Of a stretch of 55,450 nucleotides of DNA, positions 53,441-55,450 are shown in pieces. Each line of letters starts with the position of its first letter. The stretch's first letter is position 1. A program made the translations under genes and the position numbers. The notes beneath the pieces are model-generated. The model made no database searches. It had not been told where the DNA came from and worked only from the letters and a program-made list of their open reading frames with translations. Source of the DNA: Desulfamplus sp. (GTDB lineage Bacteria > Desulfobacterota > Desulfobacteria > Desulfobacterales > Desulfobacteraceae); contig JADFZJ010000027.1 of the NCBI GenBank assembly GCA_015232555.1, positions 1-55,450 on the forward strand, given 5' to 3'.

Positions 53441-55221
53441 TTGACACCTTCCTTAATCAGCTTATCTAAAATTACAAGAATTTTCTTATACTCTAAGCCT
53501 TCAATCATACGGCGTAATAATGCACCCACAACAGTGTCATGCTCACCAATTCTCATTGCTGTTTCAAGGCAAACTTTTTCATCTAACCTTACAGCAGCCT
53601 CTTGCAACTTGACGATCAGACTATATGGAATTTTTCTCAACCTCTCTTGGTCTAACTCTTCATTTTCAATGGCAGGGTTTTGTCTATCTTTATCGGCATA
53701 TAAGAAATTTATTCCAAGATGTTTTTTTAAAGCAGTATAAATCTCCGAATCTCTGTATGGCTTGCGGATAAAATCATCACAGCCTGCTTTTAGAATCTCT
53801 ATGCGTTCTTCTTCCAGTGCATGAGCTGTAAGGGCAATAATTTTAGTGTTAATCCCAATTTCACTTTTAATACAACGGGTTGCTTCTAACCCATTCATCA
53901 CTGGCATTCGGATATCCATCCAGATCAGGTGAGGCTGCCAGATTTTACACTGTTCTACAGCCTCAAGTCCGTTTACTGCATATCGAAGTTCAAAACCTAA
54001 CGGCTCAAGAATTCCGCGAAGTAATAGAAGATTCTCACGATTGTCCTCAGCGATAAGGATACCATAGTGTTTATCCGCTTCTACAACTCCAGTTATACGT
54101 TCATTCAATATATTCGTAGAGGTTAATTTAGAGTTTTCAGGGATATTTACAGGTATCTCAAAATAGAATATAGAACCTTTGCCATATTCACTCTCAAGTC
54201 CTATCTCACCTTCCATTAATTCGACAAACTGCTTGCAGATAGCCAGCCCAAGACCAGTACCTGCTTCTTTAGCTGGTTGATTATTGCTTTGCTCAAAAGG
54301 GGAGAAAATACGATCTTTATCCTTATTATGAATGCCAATGCCTGAATCATGAACTTCAAAACGTAATTGAGATAACTGAGGAGATAGCTGCTTTACCACT
54401 TTAACCTTAAGTATTACACCGCCTTGTTGAGTGTATTTAAAAGCATTTGCAAGCAGATTGGTCAATATTTGACGCAGTTTCCCAGCATCAATATTAATCT
54501 CTTCAGGCAGATCAGGTGATAGTTCTACTCTAAAATACAACCCTTTTTCTGTGCCCTTTAAAGAGATAAAAGATTCAATTTCATACAAAAGCTGCTTTAG
54601 ATTGACATCAGAGTTTTCTTTTACAATATGACCAGCCTCAATTTTAGAAATATCCAACACATTATTGATAAGTTCCAATAGATGTTCAGCACTTTTACAG
54701 ATGATACTTAATTTGTCTAACTGTTCTGGAGTAGTATCTTCAGCCTTTCTAAGAAGGTTTGTGAATCCTAAGATTGCATTTAACGGAGTTCTAAGTTCAT
54801 GGCTCATGTTGGCAAGAAAAGCACTTTTCGCACGATTAGCAGCTTCAGCCTCCTCTTTTGCCTTGGTTGCCCTATTTTTTGCACGGTGCATGGCTTCACT
54901 CATCAATGAGATTAATATGCCGTTTACAGAGAAAACAGCCATGCCCAGCCAATCGCCAGGATCATCTATGAATGGTTGATCAACTGGCGACCAAAATATA
55001 ACAACTAAAGCAGATAAAGCAGTCGAAGTTATTCCAGAATAGAAACCACCGTAAAGAGCAGAAGCCATTACAGCAGGATAAAACGTTACCCATGGGATAC
55101 GCAGTTCTAATCCCCCAAGAGGCCACACGCGTAAAGCAGAGGCTCCAATAACAACTGAGATAGCAAACAGATACTGTAAAATAATTCTATTGTTATTTTT
55201 TAAAGAAGTATCATTAAACAT
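53437..55221 (-). CDS. Membrane-anchored hybrid histidine kinase (DUF4118-like, receiver, helical tail)
   Basis: 594 residues. Four hydrophobic segments (about 14-110) resemble the DUF4118/KdpD-type membrane region. A coiled linker follows (118-135), then [12 protein letters not shown] (HisKA, about 140). The HATPase (about 245-360) has DSGIGI and [17 protein letters not shown] receiver (about 385-505) has [22 protein letters not shown] (phosphoacceptor) and IRKPY. A C-terminal ~90-residue helical tail ([19 protein letters not shown] and after) lacks an obvious HPt His motif. It is the first gene of a two-kinase unit and overlaps the next by 4 nt. Confidence 0.93.
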   Translation of the reverse strand: MFNDTSLKNNNRIILQYLFAISVVIGASALRVWPLGGLELRIPWVTFYPAVMASALYGGFYSGITSTALSALVVIFWSPVDQPFIDDPGDWLGMAVFSVNGILISLMSEAMHRAKNRATKAKEEAEAANRAKSAFLANMSHELRTPLNAILGFTNLLRKAEDTTPEQLDKLSIICKSAEHLLELINNVLDISKIEAGHIVKENSDVNLKQLLYEIESFISLKGTEKGLYFRVELSPDLPEEINIDAGKLRQILTNLLANAFKYTQQGGVILKVKVVKQLSPQLSQLRFEVHDSGIGIHNKDKDRIFSPFEQSNNQPAKEAGTGLGLAICKQFVELMEGEIGLESEYGKGSIFYFEIPVNIPENSKLTSTNILNERITGVVEADKHYGILIAEDNRENLLLLRGILEPLGFELRYAVNGLEAVEQCKIWQPHLIWMDIRMPVMNGLEATRCIKSEIGINTKIIALTAHALEEERIEILKAGCDDFIRKPYRDSEIYTALKKHLGINFLYADKDRQNPAIENEELDQERLRKIPYSLIVKLQEAAVRLDEKVCLETAMRIGEHDTVVGALLRRMIEGLEYKKILVILDKLIKEGVK

Positions 55222-55264
55222 TTATAGCACCTGTTCAAGGTCATAAATTGAGTTTTACCTAAAC

Positions 55265-55292
55265 TGTAGAGACCCACGGAGGTGCGTCTCTA
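55265..55292. repeat. Dispersed palindrome GTAGAGACGC, copy 3
   Basis: GTAGAGACCCAC (55265-55276), loop GGAG, GTGCGTCTCTAC (55281-55292): an 11/12-bp stem with one mismatch. It is the third copy of the core seen at 22524-22557 and 34917-34952, here in the spacer upstream of the membrane kinase gene. Confidence 0.85.
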
Positions 55293-55360
55293 CTTAGATA
55301 TAAACACTCAAGAATATCTTAAATTCAGTGATGTCCGGTTAGGTTCTTGCATATGATTTT

Positions 55361-55450
55361 TTAATGCTCTTTGAAATTTTTTTCATCAGGTGTTGTATGA
55401 TGGTCTCCATACAATTCGTTGAGAATGGTTGTTCTGAGATTTCTAACTCT
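55361..55450 (-). CDS. C-terminal tail of a gene running off the right edge
   Basis: The minus strand is open from 55450 to a TAA at 55361-55363, giving 29 residues that end TTPDEKNFKEH. The hydrophilic, charged tail with mixed codons looks like a real C-terminus, but 90 nt is too little to name or prove it. The palindromic copy 3 lies between it and the kinase gene. Confidence 0.35.
   Translation of the reverse strand, partial: RVRNLRTTILNELYGDHHTTPDEKNFKEH

Noticed and set aside
1-55450. tRNA, rRNA or CRISPR array
   Set aside because: No cloverleaf-like, rRNA-like or regularly spaced repeat-spacer pattern was seen; an automated scan could still find a structured RNA I missed.

Overview
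The window reads as a chromosomal stretch of a low-GC, anaerobic Gram-negative bacterium, most likely a member of the Desulfobacterota (Deltaproteobacteria, Desulfobacterales-like). This is inferred from the gene set: a tungsten-type aldehyde:ferredoxin oxidoreductase, an acetyl-CoA hydrolase/GNAT fusion, a SEC-C-tagged methionine aminopeptidase, a DUF4911 gene next to miaB, corrinoid/UroD methyl-transfer genes and many PAS/GAF hybrid histidine kinases. No rRNA or tRNA gene is present to fix the taxonomy. Most starts are supported by AGGAGG-like ribosome binding sites, and genes are packed in short operons on both strands.

Left part (1-13.3 kb): a decayed IS4-family transposase at the edge; acetyl-CoA hydrolase-GNAT; hemW and a GspE/PilB-type secretion ATPase; a K+ channel with an RCK domain; 5-formyl-THF cyclo-ligase; the serS-thrC pair; and two envelope proteins (a LysM protein and a TPR lipoprotein). 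13.3-19.4 kb (minus strand): rmlB-rmlA-rmlC for dTDP-sugar synthesis (no rmlD), a small possible Rossmann-fold protein, an EAL-HDOD protein with a degenerate EAL motif, and an orphan DNA methyltransferase.

Middle (19.5-42.5 kb): aminopeptidase N, aldehyde:ferredoxin oxidoreductase, RtcB RNA ligase, a branched-chain amino acid-type ABC importer (livK, terminator hairpin, livH, livM) without its ATPases, a DUF2065 protein, a YhcC-type radical SAM protein, NadE, MetAP, MiaB, DUF4911, a PAS hybrid kinase overlapping an iron-type alcohol dehydrogenase, a secreted DUF4838/GH67-like protein, RlmN and an Old Yellow Enzyme.

Right part (42.6-55.2 kb, all minus strand) is dominated by signalling. One compact unit consists of a 1364-residue hybrid kinase (five PAS, two GAF, kinase, receiver), a corrinoid protein that starts 3 nt after the kinase stop, a UroD/MtaA-type methyltransferase overlapping it by 4 nt, and then a GAF/zinc-ribbon-like protein. 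This sensor-corrinoid-methyltransferase module is the best candidate for an undescribed system. It is followed by a secreted seven-repeat FG-GAP propeller protein and a translationally coupled pair of hybrid kinases.

Across the window there are three copies of a GTAGAGACGC-type palindrome, one strong TACCCCGCC hairpin, and a recurring oddity: many housekeeping enzymes carry short Asn/Ser/Asp/Glu-rich insertions in probable surface loops.
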